Source of the DNA: UBA6168 sp041163745
Lineage (GTDB): Bacteria; Bacteroidota; Bacteroidia; Chitinophagales; Saprospiraceae
Assembly (NCBI GenBank): GCA_041163745.1
Contig: JBEAQU010000071.1
Coordinates: 1-64,000 of the forward strand
Length of the DNA: 64,000 bases
Direction: 5' to 3'
Below the pieces are notes generated by a model, which had not been told where the DNA came from, ran no database searches, and saw only the letters and a list, made by a program, of their open reading frames with translations. Position numbers and translations under genes: made by a program. Every line of letters begins with the position of its first letter. Position 1 is the first letter of the stretch. This document shows, in pieces, positions 25,504-34,959 of this stretch.

Positions 25504-26697
25504 CTAGGGGACCATGGCCAGTTCGTTTCCTCCCTTCGGCAGAAGGAGCCACAAACGTCCGTAGTGATGGAGGGTGGAGGCTTTCTTGCGACCATAATCG
25601 CCTTTTCCACAATACAGGTCTATGTGTCCGGCGCCTTTGATAGAACCACCGACATCCTGCGGCAGCAAGATGCGGTATTCATGTCGGAGCAACCGACCGT
25701 TCCGATCCGTCAACGGCACCTCCGCCAACAGAACGCTGCCCATCGGAAAATGCCGGGGATCCGCTGCGACCGACACGCCGTCTATCAGGGGAACTTCCGC
25801 CGCACCTTTGACAAGGCCTGCATTGATGGTGAAAAAAGTGTAGGAGGGATTGTGAAAGAGTATGCTGTCACGCAGGTCAGGACGCTCTTTCGCGAATCGA
25901 CGGATACCATCCATGGAGAGGTTGCGCAGGTTCAGGTCTTTGCGGTTCCGGAAGAATTTCTGGATGTTACGGTAAGGATGACCGTTTTGGCCGGCGTATC
26001 GAAACAATCGACGTTCCTGCGTGTCGACGAACTCCACCGTCCCGGAGCCTTGCAACTGCATGACATATATATCGAACGGATCGGATGCGTAGGCGATTTC
26101 CAACCCTATACCCGACAGGACGCGCCGACCGTCGATCGCTTCCCTGCTTGGCAGCGGACCCTGCCATTCGGAAGGATAGGCATAGATGGGATAACGGTAT
26201 TGTTCATCCTTAGTGCGGCGGACTTTCAGCGTGGGTGTATAGTAGCCGGTGAAGTAGACGTTACCGAGCCGGTCCTCTCCCCAGACCTGCCACGCCTCCA
26301 GCTCATTGTTTAGATTCCTCCCTTCCAAGCTCATCGTATCCAGCAGTATTGTTATCACCTTGCGGAGGTCATCCAGTCCGGCGGAAGGAATATCCGCACT
26401 CCGCAAGAGCCTGGCCCCCCTGTTGTCCAGGGCGTCCAGTTGATGCCGAAGCGCGATGGAAAGCTCTTCCGTACGTTTTGGCATGGCACCTGCCGGAAGC
26501 ATGGAGGGCGTGAAAAGAGAGGGAAGCATTTCAGCATCCTTCCATTTTCCATTGAGCTGCATCTCTCTTTCGTCAGGACCAACGAGTGAGGAATCCGGAA
26601 TCTGTACGCCTGTGACCTGATAAACGGTGAAATTGTGCAACAGAATGGAGGAAAGGCAAAAAATGCCTAACACGGTAAACGATTTCAGCTTATTCAT
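25504..26697 (-). CDS. mltA: Membrane-bound lytic murein transglycosylase A
   Basis: This 397-residue exported enzyme cleaves the MurNAc-GlcNAc bond of peptidoglycan, forming 1,6-anhydro ends. It has an N-terminal hydrophobic signal/anchor (about 8-28). The MltA domain contains VYFTGYYTPTLKVRRT and MQLQGSGTVEF. The C-terminal 3D domain reads ADPRHFPMGSVLL, DVGGSIKGAGHIDLYCG and HYGRLWLLLPK, and the Asp of DVGG is the catalytic acid position. No lipobox cysteine is evident after the first segment, unlike E. coli MltA. It is transcribed divergently from accC. Confidence 0.93.
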   Translation of the reverse strand: MNKLKSFTVLGIFCLSSILLHNFTVYQVTGVQIPDSSLVGPDEREMQLNGKWKDAEMLPSLFTPSMLPAGAMPKRTEELSIALRHQLDALDNRGARLLRSADIPSAGLDDLRKVITILLDTMSLEGRNLNNELEAWQVWGEDRLGNVYFTGYYTPTLKVRRTKDEQYRYPIYAYPSEWQGPLPSREAIDGRRVLSGIGLEIAYASDPFDIYVMQLQGSGTVEFVDTQERRLFRYAGQNGHPYRNIQKFFRNRKDLNLRNLSMDGIRRFAKERPDLRDSILFHNPSYTFFTINAGLVKGAAEVPLIDGVSVAADPRHFPMGSVLLAEVPLTDRNGRLLRHEYRILLPQDVGGSIKGAGHIDLYCGKGDYGRKKASTLHHYGRLWLLLPKGGNELAMVP

Positions 26698-27225
26698 GGG
26701 ATGAAGTTTGTCTCATTTGGCTGCAGGAGAATCCGCGCATCAGTTCGGGAGTTGACGTGCGCCATGAAGGGGGGCTTATCTCAATAGCATAGATACCAGC
26801 GTTCCCTACATAAGAAACGGTCCGGTGGTTGTTTGAAACCGATTCTCCTCCGAGCAGTTGTGTTTGTTTTATGGATATGTTGGATAGATAACATTCCTAC
26901 CTTGTGTTTGTTCGATGAAAACAATGTTTTTACACTTGCAATAGGCTCATTATCAGTCGTTAAATAAATACAACTCAAAATACTCTTGCAACAAACGACT
27001 CCTCTTCGTTGCTTCATTTCGCCATACCCAGTCTTTTCAGAAGAAAAGATCGCTTGGAAGAAATTGTACGGATTATTGAAATATTAGCTAAAATCATAAG
27101 TGGAAAAGGACGATCAGAAACATTATTCATAGTTTAGCCATCATTGATTAAAGGTTCGGTGCGATGTGCGGATGCTGCTCGGAGACAGTTCCGTAAGCAG
27201 ACCGGCCGAACGAAACCAGTACAAC
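26698..27225. other. AT-rich divergent promoter region between mltA and accC
   Basis: This 528-base spacer is distinctly AT-rich at 26860-27130 and should hold promoters for both flanking genes. TACCTTGTG near 26898 is a partial -7 match on the plus strand. No gene or RNA structure is apparent. Confidence 0.4.
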
Positions 27226-28695
27226 ATGGAGAAGATATTGGTGGCCAACAGAGGGGAGATAGCATGCCGGGTATTGCGATCTGCGAAACGCATGGGCATT
27301 CGGACCGTGGCGGTTTATTCGGAGGTAGACAGGAATGCACCCCATGTGCTGATGGCGGACGAGGCTGTGCTGATCGGACCTGCCCCGTCTGCCCAATCCT
27401 ATCTGGACGGGAATCGAATAATCGCCGCCGCATTGGCATTGCAGGTGCACGGTATCCATCCCGGATACGGCTTTCTTAGCGAGAACGCCTCCTTCGCCGA
27501 ACAGGTTCGGCACGCTGGTATGACGTTCATCGGACCTTCACCTTCTTCCATTCGTACAATGGGTAGCAAAATTGCCGCCAAAAATGCCGTAAAAGCCTTC
27601 GACATCCCGATGGTACCCGGTACAGACCATGCGGTGAAAGATACTGCATCGGCTGTCGAAATTTGCGAATCCATTGGTTACCCGGTTCTTATCAAAGCTT
27701 CCGCAGGCGGCGGCGGGAAAGGCATGCGCGTGGTAAAAAAAGCGGCCGAGCTGCCGGAACAGATGGAAAGGGCCGTCAGTGAAGCCACCTCCGCTTTCGG
27801 GGACGGCGCGGTATTCCTGGAGAAATACATCGAATCCCCCAGGCACATAGAGATCCAGGTGCTGGCTGACAACCACGGCCGGGTGGTCCATCTGTTCGAA
27901 AGGGAATGTTCCATCCAACGCCGGCATCAAAAGGTAATCGAAGAAGCACCGAGCATTTTCCTGACGCCGTCGGTTCGGGCAGCGATGGGCGAAGCCGCTA
28001 TCCAGGTGGCCAAAGCCTGCCAATACACCGGTGCCGGCACAGTGGAATTCCTGGTCGACAGCAACCGAGGCTTTTATTTCCTTGAGATGAACACCCGGTT
28101 GCAAGTCGAGCATCCGGTGACGGAACTCATCACAGGCATCGATTTGGTGGAACAACAAATCCGGATCGCACGCAACGAGCCGCTCCCATTTGTTCAGGAG
28201 GACCTCCGCATAAACGGTCATGCCATCGAATTGCGGGTGTGTGCGGAGGACCCAAGGGAACAATTCCTTCCCGCCACTGGCTTCCTTACCAAATACAGTC
28301 CCCCCGCCGGCGAGGGTATCCGGTTGGACGACGGATACCGTCAAGGTATGGAAGTACCGGTCCATTACGATCCGCTCCTGGGGAAATTATGTGCCCATGG
28401 CCCCAGCAGGTCGACCGCCATTCGAAGGATGTTGGAAGCCATCCGCGATTTCCAATTGGAAGGCGTTCCGACAACCCTGCCTTTCGGACGTTTCGTTCTC
28501 GAGCATCCGGCCTTTCTATCCGGTGATATCGACACGCATTTTATCGACCGGTTCTTCGATGCCAACCAGCTGTCCGCGTCCACTGCCAAAGCCGGCGAGA
28601 TCGCCGCCGCCGTGGCATGGCATCACCATGTCCGAGCATTGTCCCTTCTCCAGGAACCCGGATTCCAAAAAGATTCGCCATGGGGCAAGCGATGA
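27226..28695 (+). CDS. accC: Biotin carboxylase subunit
   Basis: This 489-residue ATP-grasp enzyme carboxylates biotin on a carrier protein for acetyl-CoA (or propionyl-CoA) carboxylase. ATG 27226 gives the canonical MEKILVANRGEIA start. Visible motifs are GIHPGYGFLSEN, ASAGGGGKGMR (ATP-binding glycine loop), the metal-binding EMNTRLQVEHPVTE, and a GEGIRLD segment in the C-terminal domain. The protein is about 40 residues longer than E. coli AccC, with an Ala-rich tail ending in WGKR. No biotin carrier (accB) or carboxyltransferase gene is beside it. Its stop overlaps the ATG of the next gene by ATGA. Confidence 0.95.
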   Translation: MEKILVANRGEIACRVLRSAKRMGIRTVAVYSEVDRNAPHVLMADEAVLIGPAPSAQSYLDGNRIIAAALALQVHGIHPGYGFLSENASFAEQVRHAGMTFIGPSPSSIRTMGSKIAAKNAVKAFDIPMVPGTDHAVKDTASAVEICESIGYPVLIKASAGGGGKGMRVVKKAAELPEQMERAVSEATSAFGDGAVFLEKYIESPRHIEIQVLADNHGRVVHLFERECSIQRRHQKVIEEAPSIFLTPSVRAAMGEAAIQVAKACQYTGAGTVEFLVDSNRGFYFLEMNTRLQVEHPVTELITGIDLVEQQIRIARNEPLPFVQEDLRINGHAIELRVCAEDPREQFLPATGFLTKYSPPAGEGIRLDDGYRQGMEVPVHYDPLLGKLCAHGPSRSTAIRRMLEAIRDFQLEGVPTTLPFGRFVLEHPAFLSGDIDTHFIDRFFDANQLSASTAKAGEIAAAVAWHHHVRALSLLQEPGFQKDSPWGKR

Positions 28696-29984
28696 ACGGA
28701 AGCCATGAAACTCCTACGGCACCTGGTCGCAGGGCAATGCAAAAGCATAACGCCCCGCCGACGGACAGCGCCCGCCTCCAATCGGCAGACATCCGAGCCG
28801 GTCGATGCCACCTATGCTGGATCTTCCTGCTCCTCGTGCCAATCCTGCCAGCATGCCATTCCTTCGAACCGCCTCCCGGAACAGCGGAGCAACCGGCTTA
28901 CAGGACGGATTCCACGGTCTCACACTTTGTGAAAAGTTTCGAGGTATTTTTCAGAAAGACGTTCGAGCAGGCCGGCCCACCCGGTGCTGCCGTCGTCCTT
29001 GTCGTGGATGACCAGATCCTCCTACTTAAGGGATATGGTGTATCGTCAACCCAATCCTGCCAACCGGTAGGCGTGCATACCGTGTTCCGCATCGGTTCCT
29101 TGTCGAAAGGTTTCGCAGGTGTGCTTACAGCCATCCTGGCAGGACAAGGTCTGGTCGGATGGGATGATCCGGTCCGGTGTCACTATCCGGACTTCATGCT
29201 CGTCGACCAATCCCAAGCAGAGCGCATCCGAATCCGCCATTTGCTGTCACATAGCATCGGATTGCCCTATCATGCCTTCGACCTGTTGGTGGAGAGCGGA
29301 CTCGGCATCGAGGACATCGTATGCGACCACCTGCCCAACACCCCCTTGTATTCCCGGGAAGGGGAACAGCATCGGTATCAGAACGCCGCATTTTCCATCA
29401 TTGAACCCGTCTTGGAGCATGCCGCCGGGCAAAGTTATCCAGACTTGCTCCGGCGATGGATACTGGAACCCGCACAGCTGCTGGACGCATCGCATACAAA
29501 GGAAGGACTTTTGTCATCCTCGGACCACGCACTTCCCCACCTGTTGGTCCGCGACGGATATGTCCCGCTGACTGTCAGCGACAAATATTACACCCTTGCA
29601 TCCGCTGGCGGTATGAACCTGAGCATTTCGGATTTGGGTGCCTGGCTGATGCTCTTGTTGGGAAACCGACGGGATGTCATTCCGGACACCTGCTTGCAAC
29701 ACGTTTTCACACCGGTGGTCGGCACCGCATCGGAAAGAAACGTGCTACCAGGCTGGATTGAAAGAGGCCAGGCGTTCTACGGCTATGGCTGGCGGATCCT
29801 GGCACAAGGTTCCGACACCATCGCCTACCATAGCGGATTCGTCAACAATTATCAGGCTGAAATTGCTTTGGACAGGCATAGGAAAATAGGCATAGGCGTA
29901 CTCTACAACGGGAAAAGTCCGCTGAAAGGCAAGGTTATACAACAGTTCTTCGAGTTGGCGGATCTGGCGTCCATCGGAAGGTAG
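28692..29984 (+). CDS. Beta-lactamase-fold serine hydrolase, probable lipoprotein
   Basis: This 430-residue protein belongs to the class C beta-lactamase/DD-peptidase-like family. The nucleophile motif is Ser136-Leu-Ser-Lys139 (IGSLSKGF), the YxN motif is YQNAAF, and the third motif is HSG in YHSGFVNNY. The hydrophobic stretch FLLLVPILPAC has a lipobox-like cysteine, but it follows about 45 residues, so translation may instead start at ATG 28737 to give a proper lipoprotein signal. ATG 28692 overlaps the accC stop (ATGA) and suggests translational coupling. Substrate is unknown: peptide, ester or peptidoglycan stem. Confidence 0.85.
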   Translation: MNGSHETPTAPGRRAMQKHNAPPTDSARLQSADIRAGRCHLCWIFLLLVPILPACHSFEPPPGTAEQPAYRTDSTVSHFVKSFEVFFRKTFEQAGPPGAAVVLVVDDQILLLKGYGVSSTQSCQPVGVHTVFRIGSLSKGFAGVLTAILAGQGLVGWDDPVRCHYPDFMLVDQSQAERIRIRHLLSHSIGLPYHAFDLLVESGLGIEDIVCDHLPNTPLYSREGEQHRYQNAAFSIIEPVLEHAAGQSYPDLLRRWILEPAQLLDASHTKEGLLSSSDHALPHLLVRDGYVPLTVSDKYYTLASAGGMNLSISDLGAWLMLLLGNRRDVIPDTCLQHVFTPVVGTASERNVLPGWIERGQAFYGYGWRILAQGSDTIAYHSGFVNNYQAEIALDRHRKIGIGVLYNGKSPLKGKVIQQFFELADLASIGR

Positions 29985-30006
29985 GACCAGCGCTCGGCCA
30001 TGCGGT

Positions 30007-31191
30007 TCAGTCTTCCGGCAAGCCCCCTTTACGAATGACAAATGCCCTCCATGTCCAAAAGACCGCGACCGCTGTGACAATGGCAAAGGAGAAGGAAAGC
30101 CCGAACCACTTCGCCATCCATCCGATGACGGCAGGTCCTCCCATGAAGCCAATCATGGCGAAGGTGTTCATGGTGGCCAGTCCGGCCCCTTTCGCCATAC
30201 CAGGCACCTTCGCAGCAGCGGCATACAATACAGGAGAGCCGGTGGATACTCCGAACCCGACCAAGGCGAATCCCACAAGCACGGTCGCCTGGAAGGGCAG
30301 CAGAATGATGATTCCCAAGCCTGCGGATACCAGCATCCCGCCGGCAACCAGCACTTTCCGACTGCCGAAACGATTGATGAACGCATCTCCCAGGAACCGC
30401 CCGGCCGCCATGAAAGATGCATAGACAGAAAAGCCCCAGCCCGTCATATATTCCGGAACCGCGACCACCTCCTGCATGTAAACCGATGACCAGTCCGTCA
30501 TGGACCCTTCCGTCAGATTCACACAGACGCTGATACTGATCAGCGCCCACAAGGCCCTGTTGGGTATCATGAAATGACGCCGCCTATGGCTGGGTCCGTC
30601 TTGCAAAGGACTTTCCTCCGGCATGCCGGAAAGCGACCTGTACAGGACGGCCGCCGCACCAGATTCCAACAGGATGACGAGAACCAGGAAGGAGAACGGC
30701 GACCATCCCAGCCCGGTCAGCATGGCGCCAAGTGCCGAGCCGAGCATGGCGCCCGCACTCCAGCAACCATGGCAAGCGGACATTATCCGGACCGCTGCAT
30801 GAAGCTCCAATTGCGAAGCGATCGTGTTCATCGCAACATTCAGACAGGAATAGGAGGCTCCGGCAAGAAACAAGGTCAGGATGGTCGATGTCAAACCGTC
30901 CATTCGGAAGACACCTGCGAACAGTATGGCGGAGGAAATCAGGAAGACAAGGCTGGTACGGACTGTCCCCAGGCGGTGCATGATCGGAACCGAAAATGGG
31001 TTCATCAAAACGACCCCGGCCGGCATGGTAAGGAGGAACAGACCCAATTCACCATCGTCCATCGCATGACGGGCCTTTACAAATGGTATGAGGGCTGCCC
31101 AAGCTCCGAGGATGACCCCGGCAACGGTGAACAACAACGCGGTGGACCTGCTCTGCCGATGGTCTTTGAAAACAGCCAGGTGATGGATCAT
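30007..31191 (-). CDS. MFS transporter
   Basis: This 394-residue inner-membrane protein has about 12 hydrophobic segments in two halves joined by a polar loop (PEESPLQDGPSHRRRHF, about residues 195-210). It opens with ALLFTVAGVILGAWAALIPFVKAR and has the duplicated VLMNPFSVPIMHRLGTVRTS and GDAFINRFGSRKVL loops that correspond to MFS motif A positions. Best fit is the YbjJ/sugar-type MFS group found in Bacteroidota; the substrate is unknown. It converges on the serine hydrolase gene 22 bases away. Confidence 0.87.
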   Translation of the reverse strand: MIHHLAVFKDHRQSRSTALLFTVAGVILGAWAALIPFVKARHAMDDGELGLFLLTMPAGVVLMNPFSVPIMHRLGTVRTSLVFLISSAILFAGVFRMDGLTSTILTLFLAGASYSCLNVAMNTIASQLELHAAVRIMSACHGCWSAGAMLGSALGAMLTGLGWSPFSFLVLVILLESGAAAVLYRSLSGMPEESPLQDGPSHRRRHFMIPNRALWALISISVCVNLTEGSMTDWSSVYMQEVVAVPEYMTGWGFSVYASFMAAGRFLGDAFINRFGSRKVLVAGGMLVSAGLGIIILLPFQATVLVGFALVGFGVSTGSPVLYAAAAKVPGMAKGAGLATMNTFAMIGFMGGPAVIGWMAKWFGLSFSFAIVTAVAVFWTWRAFVIRKGGLPED

Positions 31192-31465
31192 GGAAGGGTC
31201 GGAATCCGTAAGATTGGCCTGAAGAAGTGTGCCGGTCTCCTTTTGACAACGTTGACCTCGTCCGACAGGAACCTGACGATACAGTCAAACACCCGTCTTG
31301 AGACATGCGAACCAAATCACAAGCGGAAGGGGTAAGTGCTGGCTGTAGGCAAGGAACCCCACCGCCAGGAAACAGCCCGGCTGTAATCCGGGACAGCTCG
31401 GCGGTATACATTCTAGTGCAGGCCGAACAATTCCGGGTCCAGTTGGCCGAAGTCCCGGCGGCGGA

Positions 31466-31729
31466 TTATTGTGACTGCAACGGCACGTTGTCTACGGCGG
31501 TACCGCCTCCGATAAGGAAGGTGGCCACTACACATAGGACCAACAAGGCGATAGCCAGTCCCCAGGTAATCTTTTCGATCAAGTCCGCGGATTTGGCCAC
31601 CCCGAACATCTGGGTAGCTTGAGAGCCACCAAAGGTAGCGTCCACGCCGCCGCCCTTCGGATTCTGGATCAATACCGCCGCGATCAACAGGAAAGCGATG
31701 ACTGCAATGAGAATGGTCAGAAAAATCAT
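31466..31729 (-). CDS. secG: Preprotein translocase subunit SecG
   Basis: This 87-residue membrane protein of the SecYEG channel has two hydrophobic segments (about 1-19 and 49-72). Between them is the conserved cytoplasmic loop IQNPKGGGVDATFGG, followed by QMFG. ATG 31729 is chosen because it begins directly with the first membrane helix; the frame extends upstream without family resemblance. It follows a TPR-like gene on the same strand, 385 bases away. Confidence 0.93.
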   Translation of the reverse strand: MIFLTILIAVIAFLLIAAVLIQNPKGGGVDATFGGSQATQMFGVAKSADLIEKITWGLAIALLVLCVVATFLIGGGTAVDNVPLQSQ

Positions 31730-32114
31730 AACGGACAATTTTAGAACCGGCAACCGACATCGGTGGTGTAGGAAAGCGCACACGGCAGTGGCCGCGGAAC
31801 CTGGTTTCTGTCGGACCGGACTCCCGGTCGGTTGACGCACCTCCGAATCGGCAGCAAATAAAAGACTTTTTCCGGAAAATGCAAAAGAGCCTCGTACCGC
31901 ATGGGCCGTGTTGGTGAAAACGGATGTGGACGAATCTAATTTTCGCTCTTGGGTCATACTGCCAGGAAGGCAAAAGGTTACAACAGCATGGTGGAATAAA
32001 TAGGATAGGATGGCGTGGAAATATCAAGCCTCAGCGGAAAGGTAACCGGACGGAACATAACCTTGGAAGGAGAAAGTCCAAGTGCCTGGAAACGTTTCAA
32101 AAACGATATCGTCC
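31730..32114. other. Spacer upstream of secG
   Basis: About 385 bases separate the TPR-like gene and secG, both on the minus strand. It holds the secG leader and promoter; no exact TAnnTTTG element and no separate gene are visible. Confidence 0.35.
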
Positions 32115-33290
32115 TCAACGCCGGGATTTCAACGCAGCAATCTTTGATGAGAAAAAGTCGCCCCTTTCCGGATTTTGCTGCATCAGTTTCCGATACATGA
32201 GGATGGCTTTGTCGAAATGTTGTTGCCGCTCCAGCAATGCGGCTAACGTTTCGCTCACGATTCCTACATCCTGCTGCACACTTTTTTTAGCCAGCAGGCG
32301 TGCCTGCTGATCTTGTGCCTCCGAATCCGCCGCGGCAGCTTCCTGCGGAGGCTTTGCAGATTGCGGAGTGATCGGTTTGTAAAGGACACTCGGCCGACCA
32401 GCCTGTAGCAGCAAGGATTTCGCGGGGGCTTCCAAATTGGACTGCCAACTGCGGAACGCTCCTTTCGGAAGCGGGGATGGCATGGATGGCTGCGGCGCAG
32501 CCGTTGTAGCAGGGTTGCCGATGAATTCGACAGATGGTGGGAGGCCCTCGCCAAGCAAATCCGGAGTCAGTACATGCCCTGGTTCCGCATCGCGCTGCAA
32601 TGCCGTTTCGGCAGGAGATGTCGGGTCTTGCGCATCATGCGCATCGGTTGACAACCTGGAAGGAGGCTGGTGAGCTTCCTGCAAGACTTCCTGTTCCGTA
32701 TGACCGGGTTCCTGGTCCGGAGCGGTACCATCCGACCCGACGGCGGATGCAGCGGATGGGTTGCCGATGATAACCTCGAGAGAGGCTTTGCCACCGTAAT
32801 CTTTACGACCGGGTGCATCATCCAGCACAAGGCCGTCGCCGCTTGTGGACACGGAGGCGCTTCTGTCGGACGTGTCGCCGGTGTCGTTCCGTTCTTCGGA
32901 GTCGGTAAGGGATGAGGAGGCATCTTCCCTGGCCATGGCGGCTTGCTTGCGGAGCGTCTCCGATGTATTCCTGGAAGTCGTCTCCATTGCTCCGAGGTCT
33001 TTCAGCTCCAGGAAGTCGTCATTCGTCCCCATGGCAGCCAGATCGGCTTTGACGGTCTCGAAACTTTGCCTCAGCTGCCTGAGTTTCCGGCGGTCAGGAG
33101 CCAGGGCGGCAGCCATGGAGAGGTTCGCACCCTCCTCACGATTTTCCTCCAGATGGCTCTTCAACCACAAAAGATACCTAAGATTGGCGGCGAAAGGATA
33201 TTGCAGCACCAATCCCTTGAGTTCCTGATAAGGTATCTGGTACAACAGGGAGGGATTGTCAATATAGGTATGGAAATTCTCCAGGTTCAT
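32115..33290 (-). CDS. Conserved Bacteroidota protein with C-terminal TPR-like pair
   Basis: This 391-residue, probably cytoplasmic protein begins NFHTYIDNPSLLYQIPYQELKGLVLQYPFAANLRYLLWLK, a helical module seen in Bacteroidota proteins encoded near secG. A long low-complexity acidic/Ser/Pro stretch occupies about 115-320. The C-terminus (VSETLAALLERQQHFDKAILMYRKLMQQNPE) is a TPR-like helix pair. It may act as a scaffold, but no function is established. A textbook promoter (TTG-N20-TACTTTTG) lies 51 bases upstream. Confidence 0.8.
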   Translation of the reverse strand: MNLENFHTYIDNPSLLYQIPYQELKGLVLQYPFAANLRYLLWLKSHLEENREEGANLSMAAALAPDRRKLRQLRQSFETVKADLAAMGTNDDFLELKDLGAMETTSRNTSETLRKQAAMAREDASSSLTDSEERNDTGDTSDRSASVSTSGDGLVLDDAPGRKDYGGKASLEVIIGNPSAASAVGSDGTAPDQEPGHTEQEVLQEAHQPPSRLSTDAHDAQDPTSPAETALQRDAEPGHVLTPDLLGEGLPPSVEFIGNPATTAAPQPSMPSPLPKGAFRSWQSNLEAPAKSLLLQAGRPSVLYKPITPQSAKPPQEAAAADSEAQDQQARLLAKKSVQQDVGIVSETLAALLERQQHFDKAILMYRKLMQQNPERGDFFSSKIAALKSRR

Positions 33291-33340
33291 ATCTCTGCTG
33301 AACAGGGGCGCTTGTTTTTACTTACCAAGTGCCTGTGTTA

Positions 33341-33371
33341 CAAAAGTAGCCCCTTCAAAACTATATTTCAA
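33341..33371 (-). promoter_or_regulatory. Promoter TTG-N20-TACTTTTG
   Basis: On the minus strand TTG (33371-33369) is followed by 20 bases and TACTTTTG (33348-33341), the exact Bacteroidota vegetative layout. The predicted start point is near 33335, about 45 bases before ATG 33290. The surrounding DNA is very AT-rich. Confidence 0.8.
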
Positions 33372-33533
33372 TAATATTATATTTTTTTGTAACGATCGCA
33401 CTGAAAAAGACGGGGGATACTGCGGCCGGGGCCAAGGGACCAGGCAACGGGTGCTCGACGTGGCGCTGGGCGTATGGACAGCGCTCGGGTGACGCCTGGC
33501 CGGTGGATAAGGTGGATTCCGCATTGCAGACAT

Positions 33534-34121
33534 TCAAAGGGAAAGGAACCCTACCAACCGGCGAATGGCTATGCCTCTGTGGCTGATCTCGTTTTTCTCG
33601 CTGCCTTGCATCTCCGCAAAGGTTCGGTCGGAACCGTCCGGTATGAAGATGGGATCGTATCCGAAACCGCCCTGACCGAAAGGGGTGGTCGTGATACGGC
33701 CTTCCACCACGCCTTCGAAGGTGTGGAGTCTTCCTTGCCGCAACAGGGCCACTACTGTGCGAAACCGGGCCCGACGATCCTGGATTCCCTGCAGGCGTTG
33801 CAGCACCAGGGCCAGGTTGGCGGACGGATCCTTTCCAGCGCCGGCATATCTTGCGCTGTTCACTCCTGGTTCTCCACCGAGTGCGTCGATTTCCAGTCCG
33901 GTATCCTCACTGAAACAATCGACTCCGTAGCGATCGTAAAGATAACGGGCCTTTTGCACGGCATTCCCTTGAATGGTGCCGGCGGTTTCCGGCAGGTCCG
34001 TCTCCATACCCAGCTCGTGCAAACTGACCACTTCGTACCTGTCGGCCAGCAATTCCCTGACCTCCCGCACTTTGTTCTTGTTTCCCGTTGCAAAAACCAG
34101 CCGATCGACGTTCCTTTCCAT
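33534..34121 (-). CDS. rdgB: Non-canonical purine NTP pyrophosphatase (HAM1/RdgB)
   Basis: This 195-residue cytoplasmic enzyme hydrolyses dITP, XTP and similar to monophosphates, keeping them out of DNA. Motifs are LVFATGNKNKVREV at the N-terminus, SEDTGLEIDALGGEPGVNSARYAG in the centre, and GGFGYDPIF plus SHRGIA near the end. ATG 34121 puts the first beta strand at residue 7 as in other family members. It lies 70 bases downstream of a small unknown gene on the same strand. Confidence 0.95.
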   Translation of the reverse strand: MERNVDRLVFATGNKNKVREVRELLADRYEVVSLHELGMETDLPETAGTIQGNAVQKARYLYDRYGVDCFSEDTGLEIDALGGEPGVNSARYAGAGKDPSANLALVLQRLQGIQDRRARFRTVVALLRQGRLHTFEGVVEGRITTTPFGQGGFGYDPIFIPDGSDRTFAEMQGSEKNEISHRGIAIRRLVGFLSL

Positions 34122-34191
34122 TGTCCGTAGAAAATTGGTGAGCGCGGTTGGTGATTCGGTGCATCGAATCACAACCGCACCCAGTGTCATG

Positions 34192-34620
34192 TCATGCAAA
34201 CAAAGGCTGCATGCCTGCCCAAAGCGAGCGCTTCAACCCCGCGTCTCGTGTGACAACGGAAAGGGGTGGCGCGAAAAGCAACCGTCGGCCTTCCAGGGAA
34301 AGCGGACGGAAAGCTTCGACCTCGGCGTTCATCCCCAATCGCAGCGCCGGAATACCGAAAAGCAGGGCACGGGACCAAACCCCGCCGGCCTGGTATCCCC
34401 AAAGCCAGGTGCGGTGCGGTTCAGTCAAAACGAAACGGGCTGCATCCTTCTCCATATCCAATCCGACAGCGGAAAGCACCTTCCGCAGGAAATCGACGAG
34501 ATCTGCATCGAGCAGCTCCCCCGAGCCCACCAGTACCCCCTTGCCGTTTTCACCGACACAAGGAGGATATGATTCAGAATCTACTGCAAAGACATTGAAA
34601 TCCAAAAAACTATTTGCCAC
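34192..34620 (-). CDS. Small conserved protein, possibly polymerase III psi-like
   Basis: This 142-residue protein probably starts at GTG 34620, 3 bases after an AAAAAAGGAG sequence, or at the preceding TTG. No ATG lies near the start of the conserved-looking region. The layout, LLDADLVDFLRKVLSAVGLDMEKDA, then a central beta region and a C-terminal LKRSLWAGMQPLF helix, resembles a Bacteroidota protein often found with housekeeping genes. It recalls HolD-type psi subunits only loosely; this is a memory-based comparison without an alignment. It precedes rdgB by 70 bases and is probably co-transcribed with it. Confidence 0.55.
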   Translation of the reverse strand: MANSFLDFNVFAVDSESYPPCVGENGKGVLVGSGELLDADLVDFLRKVLSAVGLDMEKDAARFVLTEPHRTWLWGYQAGGVWSRALLFGIPALRLGMNAEVEAFRPLSLEGRRLLFAPPLSVVTRDAGLKRSLWAGMQPLFA

Positions 34621-34959
34621 CAACTCCTTTTTTATTACGAAATTAAAATAAAATATTGATTTTTGTAAAAAAAGTACCAAGTTGTACTCGGAAGCACCGA
34701 AACGGTCATTCCAGCAGGAAGGAAGAACACCTTTTAAATCGTCGGAAGACCGCCGCCGGATGCCAAAAATACGGAATCCGGCGCCATTCGAAGGCGGCCG
34801 TCGCAACCCCCATCCTGTCGGAAACGTTTCGTTACCGCCGGATGGTGTGATAGACACCATACCATTCGACCGGCGAATCCGTACGCCCGGATGTCGTGTC
34901 TTCGTCACGGACCAATCCGATCAGTCCCGATTCGAACAACGTAAATTTCTTCTCACAAC
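34621..34959. other. Divergent spacer upstream of ilvE
   Basis: About 340 bases lie between divergent genes. The AT-rich part (34625-34685) belongs to the minus-strand gene's promoter side. TAAATTTC (34942-34949), one mismatch from TAnnTTTG, lies 10 bases before the ilvE ATG. Confidence 0.4.

Noticed and set aside
31300..31430. Cobalamin-riboswitch-like stretch (GCCAGGAAACAGCCCGG)
   Set aside because: The conserved B12 box and the rest of the core are absent, and the flanking MFS gene would need the other strand.
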